DNA of 64,000 nucleotides from Planococcus halotolerans. GTDB taxonomy: Bacteria > Bacillota > Bacilli > Bacillales_A > Planococcaceae. Shown here in pieces: positions 44,181-52,653 of the stretch. The position numbers and the translations under genes were made by a program. The notes under the pieces are model-generated. The model was given only the letters and a program-made list of their open reading frames with translations. It was not told the origin of the DNA and made no database searches. How positions within the stretch are numbered: the first letter of the stretch is position 1; the number at the start of each line of letters is the position of its first letter. Where the stretch lies: positions 124,001-188,000 of the forward strand of contig NZ_QLZR01000001.1 of assembly GCF_003289955.1 (NCBI RefSeq). Direction: 5' to 3'.

Positions 44181-44333
44181 ATCTATTCACCCTCATTTCT
44201 CATTTGGTTATTATAACATTTTCTTTTTTGCGGGTGGTGCGGAGTGATTGGGGAGTTCGGTTTTGGAGTAGACGGAATTTTCTTGCTATGCGATTTTAGT
44301 TCAGCTATATTCAGATGAAGGAGATGATAATTA

Positions 44334-45320
44334 TTGATACTTAAAGAACGCTGCCAGCCACCCGAAATTTTTCAACTGGAAAGTCTGATGCAACGTGTAC
44401 CCATCGTCCATCCCCTATTTCCCCACTGGACGGAACAGCTTCGCCGAATCTCTGCCGGCTTCAACGGTGAACAGCGCGTCGATTCCCTTTTCTACGAGAT
44501 TCCTATCGAAACTTCCCACTACTTTATACAAGATCTCTACATCCAAAAGCCCAAGTCCTCACACCAGGTTGATACCGTGCTCGTCACCAGCCGTTTCGTC
44601 CTGCTGCTTGAAATTAAATCCATTACAGGCGAGTTGAATTTCGATCCACAGCTGCGCCAATTTTCCCGTACCAATAAAGACGGCAGCGTCGACGGCATGA
44701 ACAACCCCGACGACCAAATCCGCCGCCACGAAAAATGGATGCAGCATTTTTTAGCGGAGCAAAAAATATCACTTCCAGTCATTGGAGTAATCGTATTCAC
44801 TTATCCATCGTCTATTGTGAACAGCCGGCCGAAAAACCGCATCATCATTCAATCATCCGGTTTGCCTTATTTAATGGATCAGCTGTTGGCGAAATATCCG
44901 AACGAGTTGCTCAATACGCGCAAAACCCGCCACCTCGCCGGACGTCTTCTGCAATTGCACAGTGTCAGGCCGTTGCGGCGGATAGCGGTTCCGGTGGGTT
45001 TGCGGAGGGGTGTGTTGTGTGGCAAAGATTGCGGAGGAACAATGAATTTAAACTGGCGTAAGTGGATTTGCGATAAATGTTCTCGCATTGATCGCTATGC
45101 CCATTTCGAAACATTGTTGCAATATAGAGTGTTAATCAGCCAAACAATTACAAATAATGAATTCCGGAAATTTACCGGAATTGATTCTGTTGCTACTGCA
45201 TCAAAGTTATTAAGAATAGCTAATATGCCCTCTAAAGGCAGTTATAAAGATCGAATTTATACTATCCCTGAAGAGATAATCAGACTGGAAAGTATTTCGA
45301 CTGATTTGGAAAGTATTTAA
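44334..45320 (+). CDS. NERD (nuclease-related) domain protein, TTG start
   Basis: A 328-residue protein. The NERD domain occupies about residues 40-160, with the conserved acidic/lysine pattern VDTVLVTSRFVLLLEIKSI. A zinc-finger-like CGKDCGG...CDKC follows near 235-253, then a C-terminal helical domain. The start is a TTG at 44334, about 10 nt after GAAGGAG; the ATG between them is out of frame. NERD proteins are predicted nucleases with unsettled roles. The C terminus runs into the 21-bp repeat array, and the last residues are encoded by it. Confidence 0.8.
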   Translation: MILKERCQPPEIFQLESLMQRVPIVHPLFPHWTEQLRRISAGFNGEQRVDSLFYEIPIETSHYFIQDLYIQKPKSSHQVDTVLVTSRFVLLLEIKSITGELNFDPQLRQFSRTNKDGSVDGMNNPDDQIRRHEKWMQHFLAEQKISLPVIGVIVFTYPSSIVNSRPKNRIIIQSSGLPYLMDQLLAKYPNELLNTRKTRHLAGRLLQLHSVRPLRRIAVPVGLRRGVLCGKDCGGTMNLNWRKWICDKCSRIDRYAHFETLLQYRVLISQTITNNEFRKFTGIDSVATASKLLRIANMPSKGSYKDRIYTIPEEIIRLESISTDLESI

Positions 45321-45380
45321 GTCATATTGGAAAGTATTTAAGCTAATTTGAAAAGTATTTTGGCCATTTCGGAAAGTAAG
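45287..45380. repeat. 21-bp phased repeat array 3 (GGAAAGTATT x5)
   Basis: Cores start at 45287, 45308, 45329, 45350 and 45371, exactly 21 bp apart. The first three are GGAAAGTATT, the fourth GAAAAGTATT and the fifth GGAAAGTAAG. Units 1 and 2 lie within the end of the NERD gene and encode LESIS and LESI. The remaining units are past its stop codon. Confidence 0.95.
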
Positions 45381-45587
45381 CTCTTTTAATGGAAATCACT
45401 TTTTTAAAACTGTTAATAAAATCCAGCGACATCCCTTTTTCATGACCTATTTCACCATATTCACCTGGATTTCAGCCCATAATCTCATTCGCCATTCAAA
45501 TTCCGGCATCCGAGCGACTCTTTCACGACTAAATCACACCCAAATCAACCAATTTCCAACACTCACAACCAAACCAACCCCTTAAAT

Positions 45588-45615
45588 TGAAAAAATCTTC
45601 GCCAAGGCGAAGATT
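45588..45615 (-). terminator. Terminator-like hairpin on the minus strand
   Basis: AATCTTCGCC and GGCGAAGATT pair perfectly around AA, followed on the minus strand by TTTTCAA. It has no gene directly upstream, so it may end readthrough from the FMN reductase gene or a small RNA that includes the hairpins to its right. Confidence 0.6.
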
Positions 45616-45627
45616 CCCTCAAAAACA

Positions 45628-45654
45628 GGACGTTTTCGCCGTGCGAAAACGTCC
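45628..45654. repeat. Perfect hairpin GGACGTTTTCGC/GCGAAAACGTCC
   Basis: Twelve-base-pair arms around a CGT loop. The right half echoes the GCGAAAA element of the neighbouring duplicated hairpins. Confidence 0.8.
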
Positions 45655-45660
45655 GCTGGG

Positions 45661-45731
45661 GTCTTGAACTAATGGTTTTCCGCTTTTCGCCCGGCCTTAT
45701 GCGAAAAGCATCCATTTTTCTTTTGAACTTA
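45661..45731. repeat. Duplicated hairpin element, copy 1
   Basis: About 71 bp running from GTCTTGAACT to TTTTGAACTTAG, with a central stem GCTTTTCGC/GCGAAAAGC (45682-45709) and CATCCATTTTTC to its right. It is about 80 percent identical by eye to copy 2 at 45845. Confidence 0.8.
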
Positions 45732-45844
45732 GCATTGCATGACAGTTTCTGCATCAATCCATCACAACTTTAGAGAGCAATACAAATCATAGCCTACATA
45801 ATAAAACTCAAAGAACATTTCCCCCGCAAAAGACACCCACTATT

Positions 45845-45918
45845 GTCCTTGAACTCACGGTTTTTCGCTTTTCGCCTGGGCTTGGGCGAAAAGCATCCAT
45901 TTTTCTCTTGAACTTAAC
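45845..45918. repeat. Duplicated hairpin element, copy 2
   Basis: About 74 bp running from GTCCTTGAACT to CTTGAACTTAAC. The central stem GCTTTTCGCC/GGCGAAAAGC (45867-45894) is one pair longer than in copy 1. Both copies start and end with a TTGAACT-type sequence. Confidence 0.8.
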
Positions 45919-45950
45919 AGCTTCTGTCCCCACAAATATATACGCGATAC

Positions 45951-45974
45951 AAAAAAACCTCCCGCAGGAGGTTT
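45951..45974 (-). terminator. Terminator of the FMN reductase gene
   Basis: AAACCTCC/GGAGGTTT stem with TTTTTG following on the minus strand, just past the stop codon. Confidence 0.9.
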
Positions 45975-45987
45975 ATTAAACTGAATC

Positions 45988-46551
45988 CTAGTGCTGATCC
46001 AATGTTTCTTTCGATAGATGCTTGCTCATTTCGGCGTATTGCACAAATACGCGGGCCAGTTCGCGAAGGCGGTCGTGGACGTCTTCACTGATGATGTTGT
46101 TGTCAGCATCGAAATGGCTGGTGTGTGTGTAAACGTAATTCGGTGTGACAAGGCTGCGGAAGTAATCGAGAATCGGCTTAAGCTGGTTTTCGATTACGAG
46201 ATGGTGCTGGTAAGTTCCGCCGTTTGCCACGATCGATACCGGTTTATAGCGCATCGTACGCGGATGCAGCAAATCGAAAGTATTTTTGAGAACGCCTGGA
46301 ATGGAACCCTGGAAAATTGGTGACGCGATGATGTATCCGTCTGCCTCGTTAAAGCGGCGGGCCAGTTCCTGCATGCTGCTGTTGTATTCACCCATTGGGC
46401 GTCCGTCAACGAATTGATGTTCATAATCGGCCAGGCTCAGGATATCCAATTCCATATCAGGCTGGAATTCCTGGATATACATTTTAATCTGTTCCAATAC
46501 GGCCCCAGTTTTTCTGCCCACTATTGTGCCGTCCACTAATAATACCTTCAT
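45988..46551 (-). CDS. NAD(P)H-dependent FMN reductase family protein
   Basis: A 187-residue flavodoxin-like protein. The N-terminal MKVLLVDGTIVGRKTGAV is the FMN-phosphate loop, and ASPIFQGSIPGVLKNTFDLL is the NADPH_dep_FMN_red signature. Such enzymes reduce FMN, quinones, azo compounds or chromate with NAD(P)H. The exact substrate cannot be read from sequence. It is monocistronic with its own terminator. Confidence 0.85.
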   Translation of the reverse strand: MKVLLVDGTIVGRKTGAVLEQIKMYIQEFQPDMELDILSLADYEHQFVDGRPMGEYNSSMQELARRFNEADGYIIASPIFQGSIPGVLKNTFDLLHPRTMRYKPVSIVANGGTYQHHLVIENQLKPILDYFRSLVTPNYVYTHTSHFDADNNIISEDVHDRLRELARVFVQYAEMSKHLSKETLDQH

Positions 46552-46713
46552 AAAACTGTTCCTCCTCGAGTACGTATATACTGGGCAGCAAGGCTGCCTC
46601 TCAATGATTTTTTATTCGACTCCAATGAAAAACCTTCATCGAACCCGACTTTATTCCATCATAACAAACAGCCTATGCAGATACGTATCGAAAAACCTTA
46701 TGAAATCGAGATT

Positions 46714-48540
46714 TCATTCTTTAGGCTGAGGAGGATTGTTTTTGGCGCGCTTGTTTTCCAGGCGTTCCTGGATGCGGTCGGATTGGCGTGCCGGTGATGT
46801 AAAGCTCACAACTGTGTCTCCAAGTTTCGGTTCCGGGAAGTTATCGCTTGTGAAAAACTCAATTTTCCCTTGTTCCCGGTAAACGAATAGGAGTATGGTG
46901 TCGGCACTCCATTTCTTTTTATAGTCTTCATAAGAGTATTGCTCAGTCAATTGAGTTTTACGGATGGTGTAGCCTTCTTCAACTTTCCGGTCCAATTCGT
47001 GGATATTCCATTCATTGCCGAAAAGCGTCCTGCCTTTCAATGAAGAATGATAATCCGCCGGATCTCCCTGGTGAATCGCTGTCTTGTAAAGGTTCTCTCT
47101 GCCGAACTCCGGCACGTAATTGTTCATGACAAGCGCGTTATAGGAATCGATTTCCCCTGCCAGAATCATTGTTTCGTAAGGGGTCATATCCAGTTCATAC
47201 TCGGTGTGCTCGGATAAAATTTCACCGGTGAAAGTTTTCAATCCGGCGAGGCGGGCAGGTTGCAGCCGGCCCCATGAAGGGTCCATGATCAATAAGTTTT
47301 TATTGTATTCGGAAAGGGCTTCGGAAAGCTTCAGGACAAAACGGCCAACCCCAACAATAATGATGCCGGGATCATCACCGGTCGCTAAGCCCAATTTCCG
47401 GCCGAGCCAGCCAATTGTAAAGCCATGCGCCACAACGGTCGAAAATACGAGAGCAAAAGTCAGTGCTGTTAAGAGCTCCGCATCTTCAAATCCAGCATCC
47501 AGCAGGACGCCGGCAAAGTAACCGGATACGGTGAGCGCCACAATTCCACGTGGGGCAATCCAGCCGATAAGCGTCTTTTCCTTTGTAGTAAGGTCCGTGC
47601 CAATTGTCGACAGCCAGATGGACAAGGGCCGAACGACGAACAAAGTTGCCAGAACAAAAGCGATGATGCGCCAGTTAAAGATTTCAATCAGTACATCCAT
47701 GCTCAAAGAAGCCGTGAGCATGACAAAAATACTCGAAATCAGCAGCACAGAAATATTCTCCTTGAAATGCCGCATATCGTTAATGGATGCGATGTGCATA
47801 TTTGCCATCACCATCCCCATTGCCGTAACCGCCAAAAGTCCGGTTTCATGCATGACAATATCCGACAGTACGAATGTCAGCAACACGACGCCGAACACGA
47901 TCGGCGCCTTCAGGAATTCCGGCACCTGACCTTTTTCGAACATCCAGCCAAGCAGCCAGCCGACTCCTGCTCCCAGCGCCACAGCAAATAAGGACGCAAG
48001 GAAGAATAGACCGAAGGCTGCAGCTGTTTCATCGCCAATTGCAAACAGCACGAATTGGAACGCGAATAAAGCCAGCAAGGCACCAAAAGGATCAACGATG
48101 ATTCCTTCCCACTTCAAAATTGCCGCCGGCCGTGCTTTCAATTTTGCCTGACGCAGCAACGGCAGAATAACAGTCGGGCCGGTGACGATGAACAAGCCGC
48201 CGATTACAAATGCTACTGCCCAAGATAATCCGGCTATGTAATGTGCTGCAAGCGAACCGCAGATCCAGGCGATGAACGCGCCGAATGTCACAATCCGCCA
48301 AACCGGTTTATTAAATCCCCGGATCTCCTTGAAATTCAGGTTCAAGCTTCCTTCAAATAGGATAATTGCAACAGCCAATGAAATGACAGGATTGAACAAT
48401 TCTCCGAAACTTTCTTCCGGGTGGATGATGCCAAGTATCGGTCCGACTATCAAGCCGGCAATTGACATTAAAACTATCGCAGGCAAGCGAAAGGCCCAAG
48501 CCAGCCACTGTGAAATCACCCCGAGAAAGATGATTAACAT
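46714..48540 (-). CDS. CPA1-family cation/proton antiporter with C-terminal regulatory domain
   Basis: A 608-residue protein. About twelve helices form the exchanger domain, with GPTVILPLLRQAKL and LKWEGIIVDPFGALLALF at the positions of the ion-site motifs. Residues about 390-500 resemble a nucleotide-binding TrkA-N/RCK-like fold (GIIIVGVGRFVLKLSEAL), and a C-terminal domain follows. The start is uncertain. The strong ribosome site AAAAGGAGG lies 33 nt before the ATG at 48540, and the in-frame codons between contain no ATG, GTG or TTG. The reading frame remains open towards that site. Confidence 0.85.
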   Translation of the reverse strand: MLIIFLGVISQWLAWAFRLPAIVLMSIAGLIVGPILGIIHPEESFGELFNPVISLAVAIILFEGSLNLNFKEIRGFNKPVWRIVTFGAFIAWICGSLAAHYIAGLSWAVAFVIGGLFIVTGPTVILPLLRQAKLKARPAAILKWEGIIVDPFGALLALFAFQFVLFAIGDETAAAFGLFFLASLFAVALGAGVGWLLGWMFEKGQVPEFLKAPIVFGVVLLTFVLSDIVMHETGLLAVTAMGMVMANMHIASINDMRHFKENISVLLISSIFVMLTASLSMDVLIEIFNWRIIAFVLATLFVVRPLSIWLSTIGTDLTTKEKTLIGWIAPRGIVALTVSGYFAGVLLDAGFEDAELLTALTFALVFSTVVAHGFTIGWLGRKLGLATGDDPGIIIVGVGRFVLKLSEALSEYNKNLLIMDPSWGRLQPARLAGLKTFTGEILSEHTEYELDMTPYETMILAGEIDSYNALVMNNYVPEFGRENLYKTAIHQGDPADYHSSLKGRTLFGNEWNIHELDRKVEEGYTIRKTQLTEQYSYEDYKKKWSADTILLFVYREQGKIEFFTSDNFPEPKLGDTVVSFTSPARQSDRIQERLENKRAKNNPPQPKE

Positions 48541-48670
48541 GAGATCAAATAATAAAGTGTCGATTCGCCTTCGCCTCCTTTTACTTCTTTTTTCAACATT
48601 ATACGTTTTTTATTCCCACAATTAAAAGCATGAAGCAAACCGAAATGATTTTAATTCCATGTATTTATGC

Positions 48671-48676
48671 TATAAT
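48671..48676 (+). promoter_or_regulatory. Extended -10 element of the small protein gene at 48700
   Basis: TATGCTATAATG contains a perfect TATAAT with an extended TG. No strong -35 is seen at the right distance. Confidence 0.45.
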
Positions 48677-48699
48677 GAAGGAAAAATGCAGGTGATTAG

Positions 48700-48882
48700 G
48701 TGAACAGGCAGGAAATTGAATATCAGATTGCTGAATTGAAATCGGATTACGTGCGCCATCAAGGTGATATCGAGAAACTGGAAACAACTGGGCATGCCCA
48801 AATGGTCGAGGAAGCCGAACAGCGCCTTGAACGGATGGAGCAGCAATTAGCGGAATTAAACCAAAAACTCGCGGATTTGTAA
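48700..48882 (+). CDS. Small helical protein, SE1832 family
   Basis: A 60-residue highly charged protein starting at a GTG (MNRQEIEYQIAELKSDYVRH), preceded by AGGTGA. The heptad pattern across LERMEQQLAELNQKLADL predicts a coiled coil along almost its whole length. It resembles the SE1832 family of small staphylococcal/Bacillales proteins of unknown function. An extended -10 sequence upstream and a short hairpin plus T-run after the stop make an independent gene. Confidence 0.7.
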   Translation: MNRQEIEYQIAELKSDYVRHQGDIEKLETTGHAQMVEEAEQRLERMEQQLAELNQKLADL

Positions 48883-48898
48883 CCGCGGTTTTTTTTTG
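48868..48898 (+). terminator. Weak terminator of the SE1832-like gene
   Basis: CGCGG and CCGCG pair across ATTTGTAA, followed by GTTTTTTTTT. The stem is short. Confidence 0.55.
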
Positions 48899-49022
48899 AG
48901 TGTTTTCATGCCTGTATATTTGCAGCGCAGGAAGAATAGATTAAATTAATGTCTGAATTGAATACTATGGGCGGTCGAAAAACTGGCCGGGCTTTTCAGC
49001 TATAAATGGAGGAATAATATAC

Positions 49023-50588
49023 ATGAGTTTATTGACAGTAGAAAATTTAAGCCATACATTCGGCGACCGGACATTGTTTAACGACGTGTCTTTCCGCTTG
49101 GTTGAAGGCGAACACGTCGGCCTTGTCGGCGCAAATGGCGTCGGCAAATCGACGATGATGAACATTTTGACAGGCAAACTGATCCATGACAACGGCCGTG
49201 TGGAGTGGCAGCCGAAAACGCATTATGGTTATTTGGACCAGCATACCCAGCTGGAGCCGGGGCGGACAATTCGCCAAACGATGCAGGATGCTTTTTTGCC
49301 GCTCTATAAAAAAGAAGAAGAATTGAACGAAATCGCCATGAAGATGGGCGAGGACGATGCCGACCTCGAGGCATTGATGGACGAAATGGCTGAAGTGCAG
49401 GATGCGCTTGATGCTGGGGACTTCTATACACTTGATGTAAAAATCGAAGAAATTGCACGGGGACTCGGCCTTGACGCCATCGGACTTGAACGCCCGGTCG
49501 AAGCATTATCCGGCGGCCAGCGTACAAAATTGCTTTTAGCGAAGCTGCTGTTGGAGAAACCGAAAGTCCTCCTTCTCGATGAGCCGACCAACTATCTGGA
49601 TGAGGAACATATCCAGTGGCTCGTCAACTATCTGAAGAATTACCCGCATGCTTTCTTATTGATCTCACATGATACAGAATTCATGAGTTCAGTGACGGAT
49701 GTCATTTTCCACTTGGAGTTTTCACGTCTGTCGCGCTATACAGCCACTTACGAGAAATTCATCGAGCTTGCAGAGCTTGCCAAAAAACAACATCTGGATG
49801 CTTATGAGAAGCAAGAAGAAATGATCAAGAAGACCGAGACATTCATTGCAAAAAACAAAGCCCGTGCCTCTACAACAGGCCGCGCCAAATCCCGTCAGAA
49901 ACAGCTTGATCGCATGGACCGCATCGATAAACCCGAAGTTGCGGCAAAACCGCAATTCGCCTTCAAGGAAACGCGCAGCCCAAGCCGCTATGTAGTGGAA
50001 GCTGAGTCTTTATCCATCGGTTATGATAAGGCATTATTGCCGCCGCTGTCGTTCATGATTGAGCGCGGTGAGAAAATCGCATTGGTCGGCATGAACGGTG
50101 TCGGTAAATCGACGCTGCTGAAAACAATGCTCGGTAAAATCAAACCGCTCGACGGCGATGTAATCCGCGGCGAATATCTGACTCCGAGTTATTTTGAACA
50201 GGAAGTCAAAGCGCCGGACCATACACCGCTGGATGAAATCTGGTCGGCTTACCCAAGCATGGATCAGGGTCAGGTGCGTGGAGCATTGGCACGTACAGGA
50301 TTGAAGAACGAGCACATTTCCCGCTCCATGAAACAATTGAGCGGCGGCGAACAGGCGAAAGTCCGTTTGTGCAAACTGATGCTCGAAGAAAGCAACTGGC
50401 TGCTGTTCGATGAACCGACAAACCACTTGGACATCGATGCCAAAGCTGAATTGAAGCGCGCGATGCAAGCCTATAAAGGTACGATTGTACTGGTCAGCCA
50501 CGAACCGGAATTCTACGAAGGACTTGCCACAAAAGTCTGGGATGTCGAAGAATGGATTGCAGCCGGCCAGGAACCGCAAATTAAGTAA
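49023..50588 (+). CDS. ABC-F family ATPase (YfmM-like)
   Basis: A 521-residue soluble protein with two ABC domains and no membrane helices. The first has Walker A GANGVGKS near 37-44 and signature LSGGQRTKL. The second has GMNGVGKS near 358-365 and LSGGEQAKV, with Walker B LLFDEPTNHLD. Between them lies the charged linker with the KNKARASTTGRAKSRQ region that reaches the ribosomal P-site in ABC-F factors. It is closest in size and layout to YfmM of B. subtilis. A role in translation rescue or ribosome function is inferred from the family, and drug resistance is not indicated. Confidence 0.88.
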   Translation: MSLLTVENLSHTFGDRTLFNDVSFRLVEGEHVGLVGANGVGKSTMMNILTGKLIHDNGRVEWQPKTHYGYLDQHTQLEPGRTIRQTMQDAFLPLYKKEEELNEIAMKMGEDDADLEALMDEMAEVQDALDAGDFYTLDVKIEEIARGLGLDAIGLERPVEALSGGQRTKLLLAKLLLEKPKVLLLDEPTNYLDEEHIQWLVNYLKNYPHAFLLISHDTEFMSSVTDVIFHLEFSRLSRYTATYEKFIELAELAKKQHLDAYEKQEEMIKKTETFIAKNKARASTTGRAKSRQKQLDRMDRIDKPEVAAKPQFAFKETRSPSRYVVEAESLSIGYDKALLPPLSFMIERGEKIALVGMNGVGKSTLLKTMLGKIKPLDGDVIRGEYLTPSYFEQEVKAPDHTPLDEIWSAYPSMDQGQVRGALARTGLKNEHISRSMKQLSGGEQAKVRLCKLMLEESNWLLFDEPTNHLDIDAKAELKRAMQAYKGTIVLVSHEPEFYEGLATKVWDVEEWIAAGQEPQIK

Positions 50589-50594
50589 ATAGTA

Positions 50595-50629
50595 AAAGGT
50601 CTCTTCCATTTTTGGAAGAGACCTTTTTT
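50595..50629 (+). terminator. Terminator of the ABC-F gene
   Basis: GGTCTCTTCC pairs with GGAAGAGACC around ATTTTT, then TTTTTT. Confidence 0.95.
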
Positions 50630-50656
50630 ATGTTTAGATCTTTATAGACATTTTTG

Positions 50657-51007
50657 TTTTTCTTTGTCTAGACTTCAACGCCTAGCCCCTCGGTGTCTAG
50701 TCTCCAGTGCCTAGCTCTTCGGGATATGAGACAAACCAGCTGTGTGGCAAAGGGCGCCACTACGCTGATTCGACTAAACCCTTTATTGCTCCTGCATCGC
50801 TGCGCTAGCTTCGTCGCAAAGAGTCGGCCGAACTACCTTCGTCCAACTCTTAGCTGAGCGGCCGTTTCCGCTTTTCGGTGCCCAGACTCCGGCGACCCAG
50901 CTCTTCGAGAAAAAGGCTGCTCCTGTCTCCGCATCGCTGACGCTAGCTTCGAGACATGAAAGTGCGTTGCATCGCTGCGCTGCTTCGTCGCAAGAGATAG
51001 CTTTTCT
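50657..51007. repeat. Complex of dispersed repeats (modules A and B, nested)
   Basis: Contains partial and rearranged copies: two CTAGACTTC/CTAGTCTCC starts, CAGCTGTGTGGCAAAGGGCG, module B twice (CTCCTGCATCGCTGCGCTAG at 50790, CATCGCTGCGCTGCTTCGTC near 50970), and GCGGCCGTTTCCGCTTTTCGG. The whole space between the ABC-F terminator and the PLD gene is filled by these repeats. Confidence 0.8.
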
Positions 51008-51009
51008 AC

Positions 51010-52461
51010 TCAATAAGTAGTTAACTTAAACACTTTCTGGAATCCATAGATTCCCCGTTGCCAAAATGTAAATGTATCCTGGTAGGCATCCGCATCCAAT
51101 GTGTAAAGTGCATCTTCGTTATTCCATAAGCGTTCGAAATAAGCATCCATATCTTTTACAAGGTCACTGTCATTCGGCGCAACGATACGGATATTGTTCT
51201 CAAGGTTATAGTTTTTGAATGCACGTTCCGTGTAGTTGGTGGAGCCTCCTGATATATAGCTTTCTTCCGCTGTTTTAATCATAATCGATTTCGTATGGAA
51301 CTGGCCGACTACGGCATTATACCAGCGGACATCGATTTTCCCGTCACTTTCTTCGGTCATTTCATGGACAGCCGGACGGTTCGGCAACCCTGTTTTCTCG
51401 GTACCGAAAGCATTTTCATTTGGATCGAGCACCATTTGCACATCTACTCCCCGGTTGGCAGCGTCGGTGAGCGCACGTACGACATCCCCTTCAGCTATAT
51501 AAAACATAGCCAGATGGATGCTGTCGCCTTCTCTTGTTTTTCCGATATCGTCCAGTAGCGTATCAAGGACTTTCTTTTCTGTCACATACTGGACCTGATA
51601 CTCCCCTTTTTGCTCTTCTGCTTCAATGCGCGGCAGTTTAGGACCACCGGAAAACTGCGATACCGCTTCTTCCGATTCCAGGATATCGTTTAAAACCGGA
51701 CCACTCACTTTAAAAGCCATATTGCCGTGCAGTCCGCTGGCATTATGGGGATTGGCAGAACTGATGATTGCTTCTTTTTCCGTAATGACCGCTTTGCGGT
51801 GATTCGCTTTGATATTCATCATTTTCAAGTATGACGATACTGTTAAATCCGGAGCTTCGCTCGACATGCCGTTTGGCAGCCACCCCTTTCCGCCCGCATC
51901 AAACCACTGAAAAGCAACGCGGTATAAGCCGGAATACAACGGAGTCGAATCCCGGAGCTCATCCAAATCAGTGACTATGACTTCAATCCCTTCATCTTCC
52001 ATCGTACCAAGCAGCTGGCTTTCATACGATCCGTAGCCGAAATTCAGCGGATCGGTTATAAAATAAATCGGAAAGTCGGGATCCTCTTCTTTTTTTGCCA
52101 GCAGCTTGTCAGTCAATGTTTCAGCAACAGCCGGAAACTCGATCTCCTGATCCGTATAGTTATCAAACAGGAACAGATCGATGACAATGAATTCCTCCGC
52201 CTCATCAATCATTCCGTAAATCTCATCAAATATATGTAACTCATGCTTTAAATTAGTTCCCTTTTGATTCTGCGCAAAAGACAGATCATAAATCATTTCC
52301 ACCTCTTCCACCTGGTGAAGATCGCCTGCATATTCCAGGCCATCAGGCAGTGGCTTTATCGTATGCCATACAATTACCGCAATATAGAGCAAAGCAAGCA
52401 CTCCGATACTGCCCATAATTATCCTTTTGCGCCTACTCCAGCCGCGCACTCTTTTTCTCAT
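51010..52461 (-). CDS. Phospholipase D-family membrane-anchored protein
   Basis: A 483-residue protein starting at 52461 (MRKRVRGW), after GAGGGGGAT. One N-terminal anchor helix (about 13-31) is followed by two PLD domains. The motifs are NHRKAVITEKEA (His221, Lys223) and FHTKSIMIKTAEES (His389, Lys391), each followed by an SSAN or GGSTN block. The aspartate of HxKxxxxD is replaced by Glu228 in the first and Lys396 in the second. It may be a cardiolipin-synthase-like phosphatidyltransferase or a nuclease-like relative. No partner genes indicate the substrate. Confidence 0.82.
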   Translation of the reverse strand: MRKRVRGWSRRKRIIMGSIGVLALLYIAVIVWHTIKPLPDGLEYAGDLHQVEEVEMIYDLSFAQNQKGTNLKHELHIFDEIYGMIDEAEEFIVIDLFLFDNYTDQEIEFPAVAETLTDKLLAKKEEDPDFPIYFITDPLNFGYGSYESQLLGTMEDEGIEVIVTDLDELRDSTPLYSGLYRVAFQWFDAGGKGWLPNGMSSEAPDLTVSSYLKMMNIKANHRKAVITEKEAIISSANPHNASGLHGNMAFKVSGPVLNDILESEEAVSQFSGGPKLPRIEAEEQKGEYQVQYVTEKKVLDTLLDDIGKTREGDSIHLAMFYIAEGDVVRALTDAANRGVDVQMVLDPNENAFGTEKTGLPNRPAVHEMTEESDGKIDVRWYNAVVGQFHTKSIMIKTAEESYISGGSTNYTERAFKNYNLENNIRIVAPNDSDLVKDMDAYFERLWNNEDALYTLDADAYQDTFTFWQRGIYGFQKVFKLTTY

Positions 52462-52580
52462 CCTGAAATCCCCCTCATCTCTCCTAATCTTACTGTAGAT
52501 AAAGCAAAATTTCTTTAAATTTTTTCCATAATAAATATTAGTTTCCTTACAACTTGCAAGCATCAGGAGATTTATTGCAC

Positions 52581-52615
52581 ATAAAAAAGGTGCACTGAGA
52601 ATCTCCAGTACACCT
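52581..52615 (-). terminator. Terminator of the ECF sigma factor gene
   Basis: AGGTGTACTG pairs with CAGTGCACCT with one mismatch, followed on the minus strand by TTTTTATG. Confidence 0.85.
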
Positions 52616-52653
52616 GCAATTCTTTTATATAGAAGAAACGTTCATATCACTTG

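Noticed and set aside
45563-45757. 64-residue minus-strand frame as a gene
   Set aside because: It consists of the translated hairpin cluster, has no ribosome site, and its composition follows the palindromes.
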